Shown here piece after piece: positions 22,823 to 32,841 of a DNA stretch of 32,841 nt (within the stretch, counting starts at the first letter, position 1; the number at the start of each line of letters is the position of its first letter). The notes beneath the pieces were generated by a model that saw nothing but the letters and a program-made list of their open reading frames with translations, ran no database searches and was not told the DNA's origin. Made by a program: the position numbers and the translations under genes. This DNA is from Dissophora ornata (taxonomy: Eukaryota > Mortierellomycota > Mortierellomycetes > Mortierellales > Mortierellaceae), in the NCBI GenBank assembly GCA_025201705.1, contig MU616903.1:1-32841 (forward strand), in the 5' to 3' direction.

Positions 22823-25800
22823 ATGGACATACTAGAAGGGCCGGTGTTGTTGGCCTGCTCTGCTCTCACTGGTCTGTACGCAGTCTGGCAACAAAAGTAT
22901 CAGCAAGGTATGGAAGGTCGCGCGTCTCCTTCCTTCCTTACTCTCCTCTGAATCGTAACTGCCTCGTTCACCCAAGTACAGCCCCAACCATTGCCGAGAG
23001 TCTGCTCTCTCCTCCCCCCTTTTTTTTGTTACCAATCGTAAAAGGACAAAATAAGCTTGAAACGGTTTGACGGAAACCCTTTTAGATCATTCGAGGAGGT
23101 TCTGTCGTCGCTGAGCGAAGGGAGACGTCCGTTTTCTGGACATCCCAGCATGGTTCGACCCCCTTTTGCGGGGTTGTTCCATGCATCCCGCAGTAATGTC
23201 TCTCGCGATGCCCTATTGTTTGTCTGGCTCTCAGCTAACCACCGCAACAACTCCTGCACTATTCAGGGCGGATCCAGCTGACTGATCCTAGACCAAGGCA
23301 TGAGCACCCACTCGGAGCAATCGTTCAGATAACACACCTCCTGCTGGTCACGATAGGGCTTGGCCTCTTGATCTCCCTCACAAACATGGTGACACTCCTC
23401 TTCTTGCTGATAAAGCAGAGGGATGGTAAGTACATGTATTGCACTGTATGAAAAAGAATGCAAGAGAGCGTTTGCACCAACCAATGACGCTACTGTGCAG
23501 CACACGATATTAAAAAAGAAAGGCTAAATCAGGCAAATGACCATCTGCCCATCACTTCATTAGGTAACCCTTTACATCTGAGTCAGGGTTTGGGCTGGAT
23601 TCTAATCTCTTCGGCTTGTTGCTGCGTCGCCTGGACTGGACAGACATGGCTCGCTCTTCAGGAACGGCGTCAACCTCGGTTCTCGAACGCATTGCGTTTG
23701 TTCTGGATCTGCTCCCTCATCATCTCCACCGCCGCATTCTCGCTCTGGGCTTGTGGTGGGCTCGGTGCTGATTTCCGTTTGGACAGGTCTATCGCCACCA
23801 TCGCCAGAATCACCATTATTGCCAGGTTCATCCAGAGCGTAGGGCTTGTTCTCTTGGGTGTGCTTCAGGAGTATCAGCTCCGATCCTCGCCATCTCTAGG
23901 TGAAGACTCGAGCGATAGTGTGTTGCCATCTTCGCACCCTAGTCATGCGACTCTTGTTCACGAAAATACGAACGGACGTGGAACAGGGGCTGACAAAAGG
24001 AAGAAGAAGAAGAAGGATGGAGCAGCAACATCCGACTCGAAAGATTACAAGAGGCCAACGACCTTCAAGGAATTCTATGCGCACTGCAAACATCTTCGCC
24101 CCTACATCTGGCCATCGAACTCGCGAAAACTTCAGCTTCACATCATGCTCTGCTTGGGCTTGCTGGTAGTCGGGAGAATCGTCAACGCGCTAGTTCCTTG
24201 GCAGGTTGCAAATGTTGTTAACGCTTTAACAAAGGTCGCCGACGGAAGTCCAGAGGGAAGGGATGAGGACGGAAACCCTCGATTCGTCTGGAAAGAGATA
24301 TTGGTGTTTATTGCGCTCAGGGCGCTCCAGAGTAGCATCGGTGCTGTCGACACGCTTCAAGGAATGCTGTGGATTCCTGTAGGACAATACAACACGCGGG
24401 AACTTGCTGTAAGGATGTTTGAGCATCTGCTCAATCTCTCCTTGCGATTCCATCTCAACCGCAAGACAGGCGAGATGCTACGCGTCCAAGATCGCGGTGT
24501 ATCCTCGATCGTGACTCTGCTGTCCTCGCTGTTGTTCAACATCTTGCCTTGCTTGGTCGATATCGCTGTTGCTTGCATTATTTTGACGCGTACATTCGAC
24601 ATATATTTCGGAATCATTGTTGCGGTGACCATGGTCTGCTATATCTACACCACCATTCTTATGACAGACTGGAGAACCCGATATCGCCGAGAGTCAAATG
24701 CATTGGATAATGCTGTGGAAGCGCGCGCCGTCGACTCTTTGCTTAACTACGAGACGATCAAGTTGTTTGCCACCGAGGAATATGAAGTTGGCAAATACAC
24801 AGAAGCGATCCTCGCATACCAGGAGGCTGATCGTAAATCGCAATACACTCTCGGCATCCTCAACACGACCCTTAACCTCGTGATCCAAGGCGGTTTGGCA
24901 CTTGGGTGCTTGCTCTGTGCAAAAAGAGTGGCCCAAAAGGAGATGGAAGTTGGCGAGTTTGTGATGTACTACGCTTATATACTCCAGCTATATGGACCCC
25001 TCAATCTCTTTGGCACATCCTACCGATCGTTGCAGGTGAGTTGCGTGTCGTGTGTGATAATTGATACAGAGGTACAATATGCGACATAATCTCTAACCCA
25101 TGCCATCTCACTTGTGGCTGTTGAATATAATAGAAAAACTTTATCGACATGGAAAAGATGCTTGATCTGTTCCAGGAGCCCGTCGAGATTCAGGATGAAC
25201 CAGAAGCGAAACCGCTAGTGATGAAAGGAGGGGAGGTCGTCTTTGGTATGTGCAAACACGTTTTTTGGGATTTTCACGCGCCACCCATTCAAGAGAAAAT
25301 CGTCCTGCGCAACGAAACATTTAATCATTGATTCTTCTACATCATATATCATGTAGAGAACGTCTCATTCGGCTATAATCCGCAAAATCCGAATTTAAAA
25401 TCAGTTTCGTTCACAGTCCCACATGGCAAGAAGGTGGCGCTAGTGGGCCCTTCAGGAGGCGGAAAGTCGACAGTCTTGCGCCTACTCTTCCGGTTTTACG
25501 ATCCCACACAGGGAAGGATCTTGATTGATGGGCAGGATATCAGAACAGTATCACTGTCCAGTCTGAGGAGAAGGATTGGAATTGTTCCACAAGACACGGC
25601 TCTATTCAACGAGACGATCGGGTACAACATTGGGTACGGCAAGATTGGTCAAGATCATGCCCAGATCTTTGATTCCACACGCTCTACTCTTCATAAACAA
25701 CATTCCTCTTCAGTTGGAAGCCCCGATAACAATGCAGGCGTCGGTGGCGACGGGGCCCGTCGGCTCTCGTTGAGCGGGAGGCCCGTCAAATTGTTAGCGC

Positions 25801-26705
25801 GAGGACGAAAGTGCGGGAATAGTGTAAATGCATCGCCGGAAGGAGATGGAGGCGCAGAAGGTGGTGAAGATGCGGACGTTGAAGGCGGGGACCCAGATTA
25901 TGATGAGGACGAGGACTGGGAAGATGACACTCGAATCCAAGACGCTGCTGAGGCTGCACGGATACATGAGATCATCAGTCGCTTCCCAGAAGGATATACC
26001 ACCCTAGTCGGAGAGCGTGGTATGCGTTTATCTGGAGGCGAGAAACAGCGAGTGGCGATTGCAAGAACCATCTTGAAGAACCCGCCGATCCTTCTTCTGG
26101 ATGAGGCGACCAGTGCGCTGGATACGCAGACAGAACGCGAGATCCAAAACTCGATCGAGTCGATTTCCAAGGACCGAACGACGCTCATAATTGCGCATCG
26201 ACTGTCGACGATTGTGGATGCGGATGAAATCCTGGTTATTCAAAAGGGCGAGATTGCAGAACAGGGCAGCCATGAGCAACTCATGCAGGCAGGAGGAATC
26301 TATGCTGCCATGTGGATGCAGCAGCTCCGAGAGGACCGGACATCGATCGGCAGTAGCCGCTCGAGTCAGAAGGGATCGTCCAAGGGAGAAGAGGAGACGG
26401 ACGACGTTGACACTTCGGATGATGTGAGTGCTCAATTAGGACGCGCTCGAATCCGAAGAAACCATAACATACGGCATCCGATCTATCAGCAGGGAATCGG
26501 GGGTAGAAAGATTATGTCGTTCTCGTTGCCGAATTATGCAGCTGAATATAGTGGCTCGGGCCCTTATGGCGGTGGATCGACATCAGGATCAGGCACCGGA
26601 TTGCGACATGGGCTTATGCAAAGTCACTTTGATCTGCCAGGGGTGGACAGTCAGCTATCTCTGTTGCCAGAAACGGACGTGGTCCAGGAGTCGTCGGACG
26701 AATAA
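22823..26705 (+). CDS. hmt1: Hmt1/ABCB6-type half ABC transporter
   Basis: Five exons (22823-22907, 23267-23425, 23501-25035, 25134-25245, 25357-26705) join in phase to 1079 residues. An N-terminal extra membrane domain (exons 1 to 3) precedes a basic linker with a poly-Lys run. The six-helix ABC core follows, with [16 protein letters not shown] and the [15 protein letters not shown] loop of the ABCB6/Atm1 class. The ATPase domain has Walker [10 protein letters not shown] (661-669), Q-loop Gln709, signature LSGGEKQR (855-862), Walker B ILLLDE (875-880) and H-loop His911, all intact. About 96 Gly/Asp/Glu-rich residues (727-822) are inserted between Q-loop and signature. The C-terminal tail of about 140 residues is polar. 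Hmt1 proteins sit in vacuolar or endosomal membranes and move thiol or phytochelatin conjugates, giving cadmium tolerance; the substrate here is inferred. Confidence 0.95.
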
Positions 26706-27010
26706 CGGACGACTCAGATGATCCTCTACCACCGCATGGATCTCGTGTGTGAGCTGAACGAGCCATGATAAACTGACAAGTGAAAACGACCACACCTCCC
26801 GATGTTGCATATCAGCTCGAAAAATATAAAAAAATGACTGCGCACAAATAATTCATGCGGTACACATGTGGCTCACACATAACAGGTCCATGCTTCAATA
26901 AATTTCTCACGGATGTGTGTCATTCATTTGTCCCACCAACAAAAATTAGTCAACAGAGGTAGACTATGGGATGACTGTTTGAATGAATGTCTATGAATGA
27001 GATTTTTTTA
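26706..27010. other. Convergent 3' region between ABC transporter and DIC1
   Basis: About 305 bases between two facing stop codons. Both 3' ends lie here. On the DIC1 side, AATAAA on the minus strand (27007-27012) overlaps its stop codon. I see no gene. Confidence 0.6.
26897..26902 (+). promoter_or_regulatory. Polyadenylation signal of the ABC transporter gene
   Basis: AATAAA lies 191 bases after the ABC transporter stop, within the short convergent region shared with DIC1. Confidence 0.45.
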
Positions 27011-28638
27011 TTATTGCTGCTGCTGTTGTTGCTTCTTTTGGTGGACAAGGACCTTGAGCTGTTCCAGAACAATAAAAGTGACGATGGTATGGGGTCCAAG
27101 ACGCAAGAACGCGGGGAGCCAGCCCTTGAACAGGGCCATTGGTCCCTCTGTCTTGACGATATGGATGAACATGTGTGTAGATGAAATCTATGGAGACAAA
27201 TGAGGTCGGGGTGATGGTTAGCGATCGTATTGAACTGGGAAAGAAAAAAAAGAGGCGCCGCCGACCCGCCAGAGCGCTATGAAGACTCACATTTGTGCTT
27301 GAAGAGTTCATGATTCTTGTTTTGAGAACATCAAGTGGTGCGCACACGGTTGTCGCAACAAGACCCTACAAACGTAAAGAGAGCAGTGACATCGATATTA
27401 GCATTTCTCTGTTATCGCTGCAAGGCCAAGTATTTTTAAATAGCACAAGAAACCTCGCCCTGACAAGTGAGTAATGTAATAAGGAGGGAAGGGAGCTAAG
27501 AACAAAGACCAAAAGCGGAGGGTTTGACTTACAGCCAGAAGCGACGATGCGAAATGTGTCAGCAAGTTATCTCTGAACCAGGGTGTTGCTAACAACTGGC
27601 GCTTGAACCCATCGTACGATACCAACTGCGAGCTCGTCATCAAGATGGCTCGATTCATGTTCGGTCCCAATCCCCTCATTAGTTGGCCAGGTCCCTCTTC
27701 CTTGACGATCCTGTACAGTCCGTCGAAGGCATGTTTGTAATGTCTCTGCTGGTCCTTTGGCAACTTGCCGTCGTTTACCATACGTATATTGACCACGTCT
27801 GCCGGGTTACCGAATCCACCACCGATACATCCTGCAAGCACACCGCACAGCATCATAGTGCTCACTGGGATCCTGCCTATCAGTAATTTGACAGAGATAA
27901 GGAGGGGATAGAGTCGGATTAGTTCTCAGTCAACATTCTATTAACTCCGACAGAGCGACCGACAGAGAAAAAACACTCCTCAGCACCAGGAACAACATGA
28001 ATAAAAAGCAACACTTTACTGCCGTCCTTGGGTCCGAACTTTTCTTTCAAGACATCATACGTTCCGAATCGAACCGTGGAATAGGTTCCTTGACGCAGCA
28101 GACTGGCCGAAAGACCGGTGTACAGGGCAAAGAACCCTTCGTTTCGAGCTACGTTGATCATTGTGCCGATCATTCCATGCGTATTGGTCCCTTGAGTCGT
28201 CTGGAGTCTGACCTTGGTCAGATCGAAAGGGTGAGAGACAAATGCAGCGGCACATGACGCAGCGCCTGCGGGGGGAAGAATCAGATAGCAGATATATGAG
28301 TGATGAGTGATACGAGCCGAGACAGGGGCAGGAGGGCAAAGCGGATCGGTTGTTCGGATCCCCGGTGCTGGTCCGCTGTTTGTTGTTCTGTTGATCCTTG
28401 CGTGTTGTTGAGACCTTTCCCTTTTTCTTTTTTTTTTTCACTTTAGTGGTTATGTTTGGGGGAGGGGAGGTAGAGTTGATCCGACTTGCACACAAGCTGC
28501 CTGTGAACACTGCGCCTTTGACGACACTGCAGGTCTATTACCTCCGAGCCAGAACGGATCCCTTGCCTTGATGCTGAGTGGCGCTTGCTGGGTCTGTTTT
28601 ACTGCCGGCAGCTGTACTTGGGTCGATGCAACAGCCAT
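27011..28638 (-). CDS. DIC1: Mitochondrial dicarboxylate carrier (SLC25)
   Basis: Five exons (28542-28638, 28020-28265, 27533-27876, 27291-27365, 27011-27187) give 312 residues, normal for the family. The three carrier repeats each show the P-x-[DE]-x-x-[KR] signature: SHPFDLTKVRLQ, GNPADVVNIRMVND and CAPLDVLKTRIMN. Dic-like landmarks are LYTGLSASLLRQGTYSTVRFG, trimmed here to family-defining residues, GGFGNPADVVNIRM, PNMNRAILMTSSQLVSYD and GWLPAFLRLGPHTIV. The protein sits in the mitochondrial inner membrane and exchanges malate or succinate for phosphate. The tail is poly-Gln (six Q). Intron 2 uses donor GTAAAG and acceptor GATAG; the alternative CAG acceptor four bases on would hit a stop. 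The gene is convergent with the ABC transporter. Confidence 0.93.
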
Positions 28639-29087
28639 ATCGTCAGTGTGTTATTAGGTATTACGTTAAAGTTGAATGAGATTCAAAATGTGAACAGGGG
28701 TATTGGCTTGAATGCAATGGGATTAATGACACATGCAAATGAGGCGAGTGTGAGAGGGAGGGGGGACGATGAGTGTGAGAGGGAGAAGAAACGGTGGGGG
28801 GATGCGGAGCGGAGGAAAGAGGAGCTGAATGACTTTTTATGAGTCGTTAAAATAGTTCGGGTCAGGGCCAGAGAAGACAAAGTGAGGAGCGCCTATTTTG
28901 GTGGAAAAAATCAGCAAAGCGGCCTTTTTTATTTACCTGGATGGGCGAATGAATAGGCACCCAGTATTTACATGGAGTTAGTGCGCTTTTTTTTTTTTTT
29001 TTTGGGCGGAGCACGCAGCATTTACGATTATTCTCCCTTCTTGTTGGAGACTACTTAATGAATCTTGGATTTTAGCTAACATCAATT
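28639..29087. other. Upstream region of DIC1 and tRNA-Phe
   Basis: It holds the DIC1 promoter (leftward). A purine-rich GAGAGGGAGG tract lies at 28745-28815 and a run of 17 T's at 28987-29003, about 85 bases before the tRNA. I see no coding frame with a recognisable domain. Confidence 0.55.
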
Positions 29088-29094
29088 GCGACCT

Positions 29095-29135
<41 letters not shown>

Positions 29136-29160
29136 GTGTGTTCAATCCACACAGGTCGCA
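29088..29160 (+). tRNA. tRNA-Phe (anticodon GAA)
   Basis: A full 73-nt cloverleaf with discriminator A at 29160. The acceptor stem pairs GCGACCT with AGGTCGC. The anticodon stem TCAGA/TCTGA holds the loop CTGAAGA, with GAA at 29121-29123. The T-arm contains GTTCAATCC, a close B-box match. There is no intron. A T5 run at 29165-29169 should end pol III transcription. Confidence 0.97.
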
Positions 29161-29164
29161 TTCA

Positions 29165-29169
29165 TTTTT
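29165..29169 (+). terminator. Pol III T-run terminator of tRNA-Phe
   Basis: Five T's begin four bases after the tRNA 3' end, the normal position for a pol III stop. Confidence 0.65.
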
Positions 29170-29276
29170 GGTCTTCAGTATTAGTGTGGTTCCCGTGGCG
29201 ACGCCCCGGGTGTCGTTTTTTTTGGAAACAACGTTCAAAAACATGTTGAAGTAGAGTATCTTATTTGGGATCCATC

Positions 29277-29600
29277 TTATTTTGTCTTCATGTCTCTCTT
29301 TGTTGTGCTATTAGAATGCTCCGCGGAAGGAAATGTTTCTTGTGTAAAGCCAGGGAGAGTCCCATTCTTGACAAAAACCTTGGTGTTTGCTCGACTTGAG
29401 TAGAGCGACAGGGCGACATACAACCGACCATGTGTGAAGACTGACTGTGGAAAATAAACACCAATTGACTGGAGTGTTTGACCTTGGGACTTGTCCTCAG
29501 ATTGAAGAATGGGATCCCGGTTGGGGAGGTAAGCGCCATATTATCACGGACGGTAGGAAGGTGGAGATACGGATATCAACGGTATACTAATAATATATGT
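29277..29600 (-). mobile_element. Dead Helitron helicase fragment (C-terminal end)
   Basis: The minus-strand frame ending at TAA 29277 contains DKSQGQTLQSIGVYFP, then VFTHGRLYVALSLYSSRAN and KVFVKNGTLPGF. These match the last conserved block of the PIF1-like helicase of Helitron Rep/Hel proteins, which I know as NKSQGQTL--VGVYLP--VFSHGQLYVALSR. Upstream in the same frame are tandem stops (29541-29546) and then ISIPLIS, resembling the IPRI- segment that precedes this block in intact elements. The catalytic Arg of motif VI (ALSR) is replaced by Leu here, and the NKSQG Asn by Asp. No Rep domain or element ends are visible, so this is a short inactive relic. A cellular PIF1 fragment is less likely given the GVY/LYVALS spacing. 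Confidence 0.78.
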
Positions 29601-30100
29601 GGGCAGAAGCGACATGGAATAACGAAGGGAGATGGGAGGTTAGGACTTAGTTCAAATGAACAACTCTTGCGGCAACCGCGGAAAGGAGACCAGCGCAGGG
29701 GGGATTCAAATAAGGCTTGACCGTTTCCAGAGAGGGACGAGCATCAATGGAAATCTCGCCCTATGACTTCCGCTCTCTCACGTCTTCTCGTAGTAAGCGA
29801 TCCGATTTGTACATTTGCGGCTGCGCGTTGAGGAACGTCGAGCGTAGGCTTGTAAGAGCAGGTTATGATCAGAGTGGGCTTCTATTTATTTCGACCAATC
29901 TTGAAGAGAGAAAACACGGATCACTGGTATCAATCCAGCGATGTGTAAAGAGGAAAGCCCATCAGCATATACTATGCAACCTCGATATCAGCTCCTTTCG
30001 TGTTGTCCTTCATTTTTTTTACCTCCCCCCCTGCATCTCGTTATCGTTCCCAGTCTCGAATGCCTTCCCAGCCTTCCATTCAACCATATCGCATACTCAC

Positions 30101-30181
30101 TTTGCTGTCCGTCGTAAAGTAGGACCAAAGTCCAAATAAAATAGCCAGAAGGGCAACAGAGCTTGAAAGCCATTTGGGCAT
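30101..30181 (-). CDS. Possible first exon of a tiny membrane protein
   Basis: ATG at 30181 opens 27 codons, mostly one hydrophobic helix (SSSVALLAILFGLWSYF) followed by TTDSK. A good donor GTGAGT comes next at phase 0. A strong-looking acceptor further left (TTTTCTCTCTTCAAG near 29905) would add only IGRNK before a stop, giving about 32 residues, on the scale of small subunits such as Ost4. The helix could also be a signal anchor of a longer gene whose later exons I cannot identify. No family recognised. Confidence 0.3.
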
Positions 30182-31061
30182 CGTTATTTCGCGTCGCTTA
30201 AGAAATGGGTGGCTTAAGGAAGGAGATGAAGCAGAAAGGTGGAGGGATAGGAGCAGAGGTTCGCATCGACAAACATGTGATGCACAGCTCTTTGTCCTGT
30301 CAGCTCTGCCTTGCAAGCACTAAAATCATAGAAACCTATTACATGAAATGCCCGTGAGATTATCTTTGTTTCGCTAAAATAACAAGGTGTAAGATTAGAG
30401 CTCTCACGGGGATGTGAGAACTATGTACTTTAGTTAATCTCGCGGAGTGTATTTGTTCTTGAGAACTCCCGGTCTAATATGACGGCTTGGGGCGGGCCCA
30501 TCGATGTTTGTTCTTTGATTTTAAACGCCCTGATCATCCACCCGCTTCGAGACTACGCCGGTTCGCCTCAATGATCTAATACAAACATTTCCCCATTCAA
30601 CTTCATAGACTGCTGCAATGAAGGCTGGAAGATATCCACTTATTTGTCCCCACTTCATGCATTTCGTGCGTTCTTTCTTTCCTTTTTTTTATTTGTCGTT
30701 TTGACAACCACACGATACTATTCTCTCCTCAACGAGTTCCCGACTTCTGTCTGGTGTGTGGGTCCTTGTTGCGTGGACGACCTGCTGTTTTGTGCACCTT
30801 TAACGCGTCCGATGTGTAACGTAAGAGACTTGCGACAGTGAAAATAGAGCGGAAGGGTGTGAGAGAGACAAGAGAGACAAAGGAGACGCGATAGACACAG
30901 AGAAGCATAACAGATACGGGAGGCGCGCTAGTCATTTTGCGCAGCATGGACACTCTCAAGACACGCGTATTCGTGTGTTGGAGCGTATTTGGATGTAGGC
31001 AACATAAAACATGCTGCTTTTCACACTCAGATATCCTCTCACTTCATCCTATCGAGCGCAT

Positions 31062-31412
31062 TCATGCCATGATGGCCGTTACTACTACGAGCGCAGTCAA
31101 ATAGACATCCAATACACCCCCGACTAGTACCGCGACAGGACTAGACAGGAACTGCTCTATGTCTTGGACCGCTACCCAAAGCCTCCACAGAATGATACCC
31201 CAAGTGATCGAAAGTGGGAGGAAAAATCTCGTTGTCGGGTCCGCTGACGTTGAGTATATTCGGGCCAATCGGCTTTGTGAGCTCCTTTGCTGCGTTAAAA
31301 CCACCGAAGTCGCTAGGCTGCTGTCTGCCGGGCAAGTGGAGGACAGAATGAACAAAGCCACTTTTCCGGGTTGTGTGCCATCACTGCAGCCGCTCTCCCG
31401 GTTGTTGGTCAA
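31062..31412 (-). CDS. Doubtful frame with hydrophobic C-terminus
   Basis: This 116-codon minus-strand frame starts at a non-ATG codon (TTG at 31412). Its second half contains FFLPLSITWGIILWRLWVAV and ends with SPVAVLVGGVLDVYLTALVV plus a few residues, which would form one or two membrane helices. The other frame on the same strand also reads like protein over 31141-31335, so neither is clearly real. It may be the relic of an older gene. No family recognised. Confidence 0.15.
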   Translation of the reverse strand: MTNNRESGCSDGTQPGKVALFILSSTCPADSSLATSVVLTQQRSSQSRLARIYSTSADPTTRFFLPLSITWGIILWRLWVAVQDIEQFLSSPVAVLVGGVLDVYLTALVVVTAIMA

Positions 31413-32003
31413 TTGTTGGCAGCAAGGGGTTCGCTGGGGGTTTGCTGAGGGCTAAGGATTTCTCCTTACGTAGCATTACTTGACCAATCAACCTTTTTGC
31501 TCTACACTGTAGATGCTGCTGATGAAGAACGCGCGTGTTTGCAAGTATGCATGTCACGAATCCCGAGTGCCTGGCTAGTTTTTTTGCGTTCTAACCAAGC
31601 TATGATTCCAGGAAGTAAGAGACCGACTGCCCGCATAATGTATTTATTAAAAACATGCAGATGAAGAGAGAAACATGATTTGGCGTCACTATGGCTTCAA
31701 GGCAGCGCGCGTGCTTTCAAACACCAAGCATAAGAAAAATGCCTCCTCGTTGATTGTTCGTGGGTTTCAATCTCGCGTTTGATAGATACTTATCTCGCTC
31801 AACCTTGTATTGGTCAACTTTAACTGACATTCATGGGCGCTCATCTTCAAGCAGCCTTTTTGGATGGAGTCTCGAGACTCGAGCATTGAAAGGAACTCTG
31901 TCTACTCTGTTCAGATGGCTTGGATTTGGTGAACTGTATCAATGGAAAATTTTCAATGTTAAAGCATTAAAGCAAAATGCGTTCAGAATGCTCCCTAGTA
32001 AAT

Positions 32004-32040
32004 GAATTTGGCCGAGTGGTTAAGGTCCGTCCCTCTTGGG
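32004..32040 (+). pseudogene. Truncated tRNA-like sequence (Ser/Leu type 5' half)
   Basis: TTGGCCGAGTGGTTAAGG is the D-arm and A box typical of long-variable-arm tRNAs for serine or leucine. It is followed by a shortened anticodon-stem-like TCCCTCTTGGGA. No variable arm, T-arm, B box or acceptor partner follows, so this cannot be a working tRNA. It is either a tRNA gene fragment or the head of a tRNA-derived short interspersed element. Confidence 0.65.
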
Positions 32041-32791
32041 AATTTTGAGCGCATTTCTATTTAGCTGCATGCAAGAAATTAATATTGTTTTTCTGTCATA
32101 ATAGGTCCACTCCTTTTCCTCTCATTCAACTGGTAGAGTCGCGTAATTGCGGGAGGGAAGCAAAACGTACTCCAGTGATGTTAGATGCCATTGCGAGCGA
32201 ACGGTGTATCCAGGGGATCCAAGCACGCCACCGTGAATCCAAATTGCGGAGTGTATCTCGCACACGACGTGTGTCTATGTGGTGCCAAAGACCATAGAGC
32301 ACACTTTCAACTTATGGGATGAATACGTTATCAATCTGTGCGCTCTCCTCTTTCCCTCTCTCTCTCTCCCTCTTTTTTTGTCCCATCACATTGCAGTCAT
32401 CGGAAAATGGCTTCTTGGATTTGGTGCCCCGTGGAACAGTATTCTGTTCTGAGCAACCCACGTGTAGTGCGATCGCTATACCGACCGAGGCTTGAGAATC
32501 TTCTACAAGTCATCTTCTGCAAGAGCGCCGTTGAAGAATGCGTGACATTGCATATCATTATGTTGGGAGGGGTTGAGTTCCTCTGCGACTTGACTTGGTA
32601 TTTTTTCTGTTATAACAAGGACCCTTTCAAATGCCCAACACAGGGACAGTGACAGTTCTTACAAATATATTCATAGCCACCGCTTAACTCGCTTCGAGGC
32701 TAGGTGCACTTTGACCTAATGTGTCTTGCTGCGATACCACGCTCCTTCTCGCGTTTGACCGTTGTCTTACATCTTTTTTTTTAATAACAAC

Positions 32792-32841
32792 ATGTCTCTC
32801 TGGTTTAATAACGCGACGAAAACAAAGCCAAAATCCTATGT
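32792..32841 (+). CDS. Possible 5' end of a gene cut by the window edge
   Basis: ATG at 32792 opens a frame to the window end, MSLWFNNATKTKPKSY. It follows a T-rich and AT-rich stretch and an AACAAC leader-like context. Sixteen codons are too few to identify a family. Confidence 0.35.
   Translation, partial: MSLWFNNATKTKPKSY

Larger units (their letters stand above)
29601..32791. other. Gene-poor tail region
   Basis: About 3.2 kb without a confident protein gene. Frames are short, many use non-ATG starts, and they overlap on both strands. The 140-codon plus frame at 29717-30139 begins ATGACCGTTTCC or similar context but shows no domain and ends in pyrimidine-rich sequence. Listed separately are a possible small membrane protein exon (30101-30181), a hydrophobic-tailed frame (31062-31412) and a tRNA-like fragment (32004-32040). 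The region looks like decayed mobile or duplicated DNA. Confidence 0.5.

Noticed and set aside
23057..23281. 74-codon plus-strand frame inside intron 1 of the ABC transporter
   Set aside because: The intron has a good donor (GTATGG), branch-like CTAAC and CAG acceptor, and joining exons 1 and 2 across it gives a natural membrane domain.
30401..30420. Small hairpin TCTCAC-GGGGAT-GTGAGA
   Set aside because: A six-base stem alone is expected by chance; no Helitron or DNA-transposon end can be placed beside it.
32110..32160. CTGGTAGAGTCGCG resembling a tRNA D-arm
   Set aside because: No acceptor stem, anticodon stem or T-arm can be drawn around it.

Overview
The window looks like nuclear DNA of an early-diverging filamentous fungus. 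My best guess is Mucoromycota, probably Mortierella-like. The signs are intron-rich genes (up to 12 exons) with short GT-AG introns, pyrimidine-rich 5' leaders, AATAAA-type 3' signals, two nuclear tRNA genes, and a fungal gene set (KEI1, DHA2 drug transporter, Hmt1-type ABC transporter, GATA factor). Family assignments come from recognising motifs in translated exons; no database search was run. Exon joins were worked out by hand from splice signals and reading-phase agreement.

Layout. 1-90: possible 3' end of a plus-strand gene. 200-271: tRNA-His(GTG). 561-1733 (-): KEI1, the regulatory subunit of inositol phosphorylceramide synthase, five exons. 1734-3653: long divergent intergenic region. 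3654-6347 (+): F-box protein. 7440-11153 (+): large GATA zinc-finger transcription factor with a spliced 5' leader. 11397-14032 (-): TMEM135-like membrane protein, eight exons, convergent with the GATA gene. 14872-18215 (-): cullin of CUL2 type, twelve exons. 18216-19602: intergenic region with a possible decayed coding fragment. 19603-21731 (+): 14-TM DHA2 drug:H+ antiporter. 22823-26705 (+): Hmt1/ABCB6-type half ABC transporter with an unusual acidic insertion in its ATPase domain. 27011-28638 (-): mitochondrial dicarboxylate carrier DIC1. 29088-29160: tRNA-Phe(GAA). 29161-32791: gene-poor tail with a dead Helitron helicase fragment, a truncated tRNA-like sequence and one possible tiny membrane-protein gene. 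32792-end: a possible gene start.

The genes are mostly independent housekeeping or regulatory loci, with no biosynthetic cluster and no operon logic. The F-box protein and the cullin both belong to ubiquitin-ligase biology, but a CUL2-type cullin would not be expected to use F-box adaptors. The DHA2 and Hmt1-like transporters lie in tandem and may both serve detoxification. I found no convincing novel multi-gene system. The most notable items are a GC-AG intron plus 29-nt micro-exon in KEI1, the CUL2-like cullin, the ATPase-domain insertion, the degenerate second GATA finger, and the Helitron remnant.
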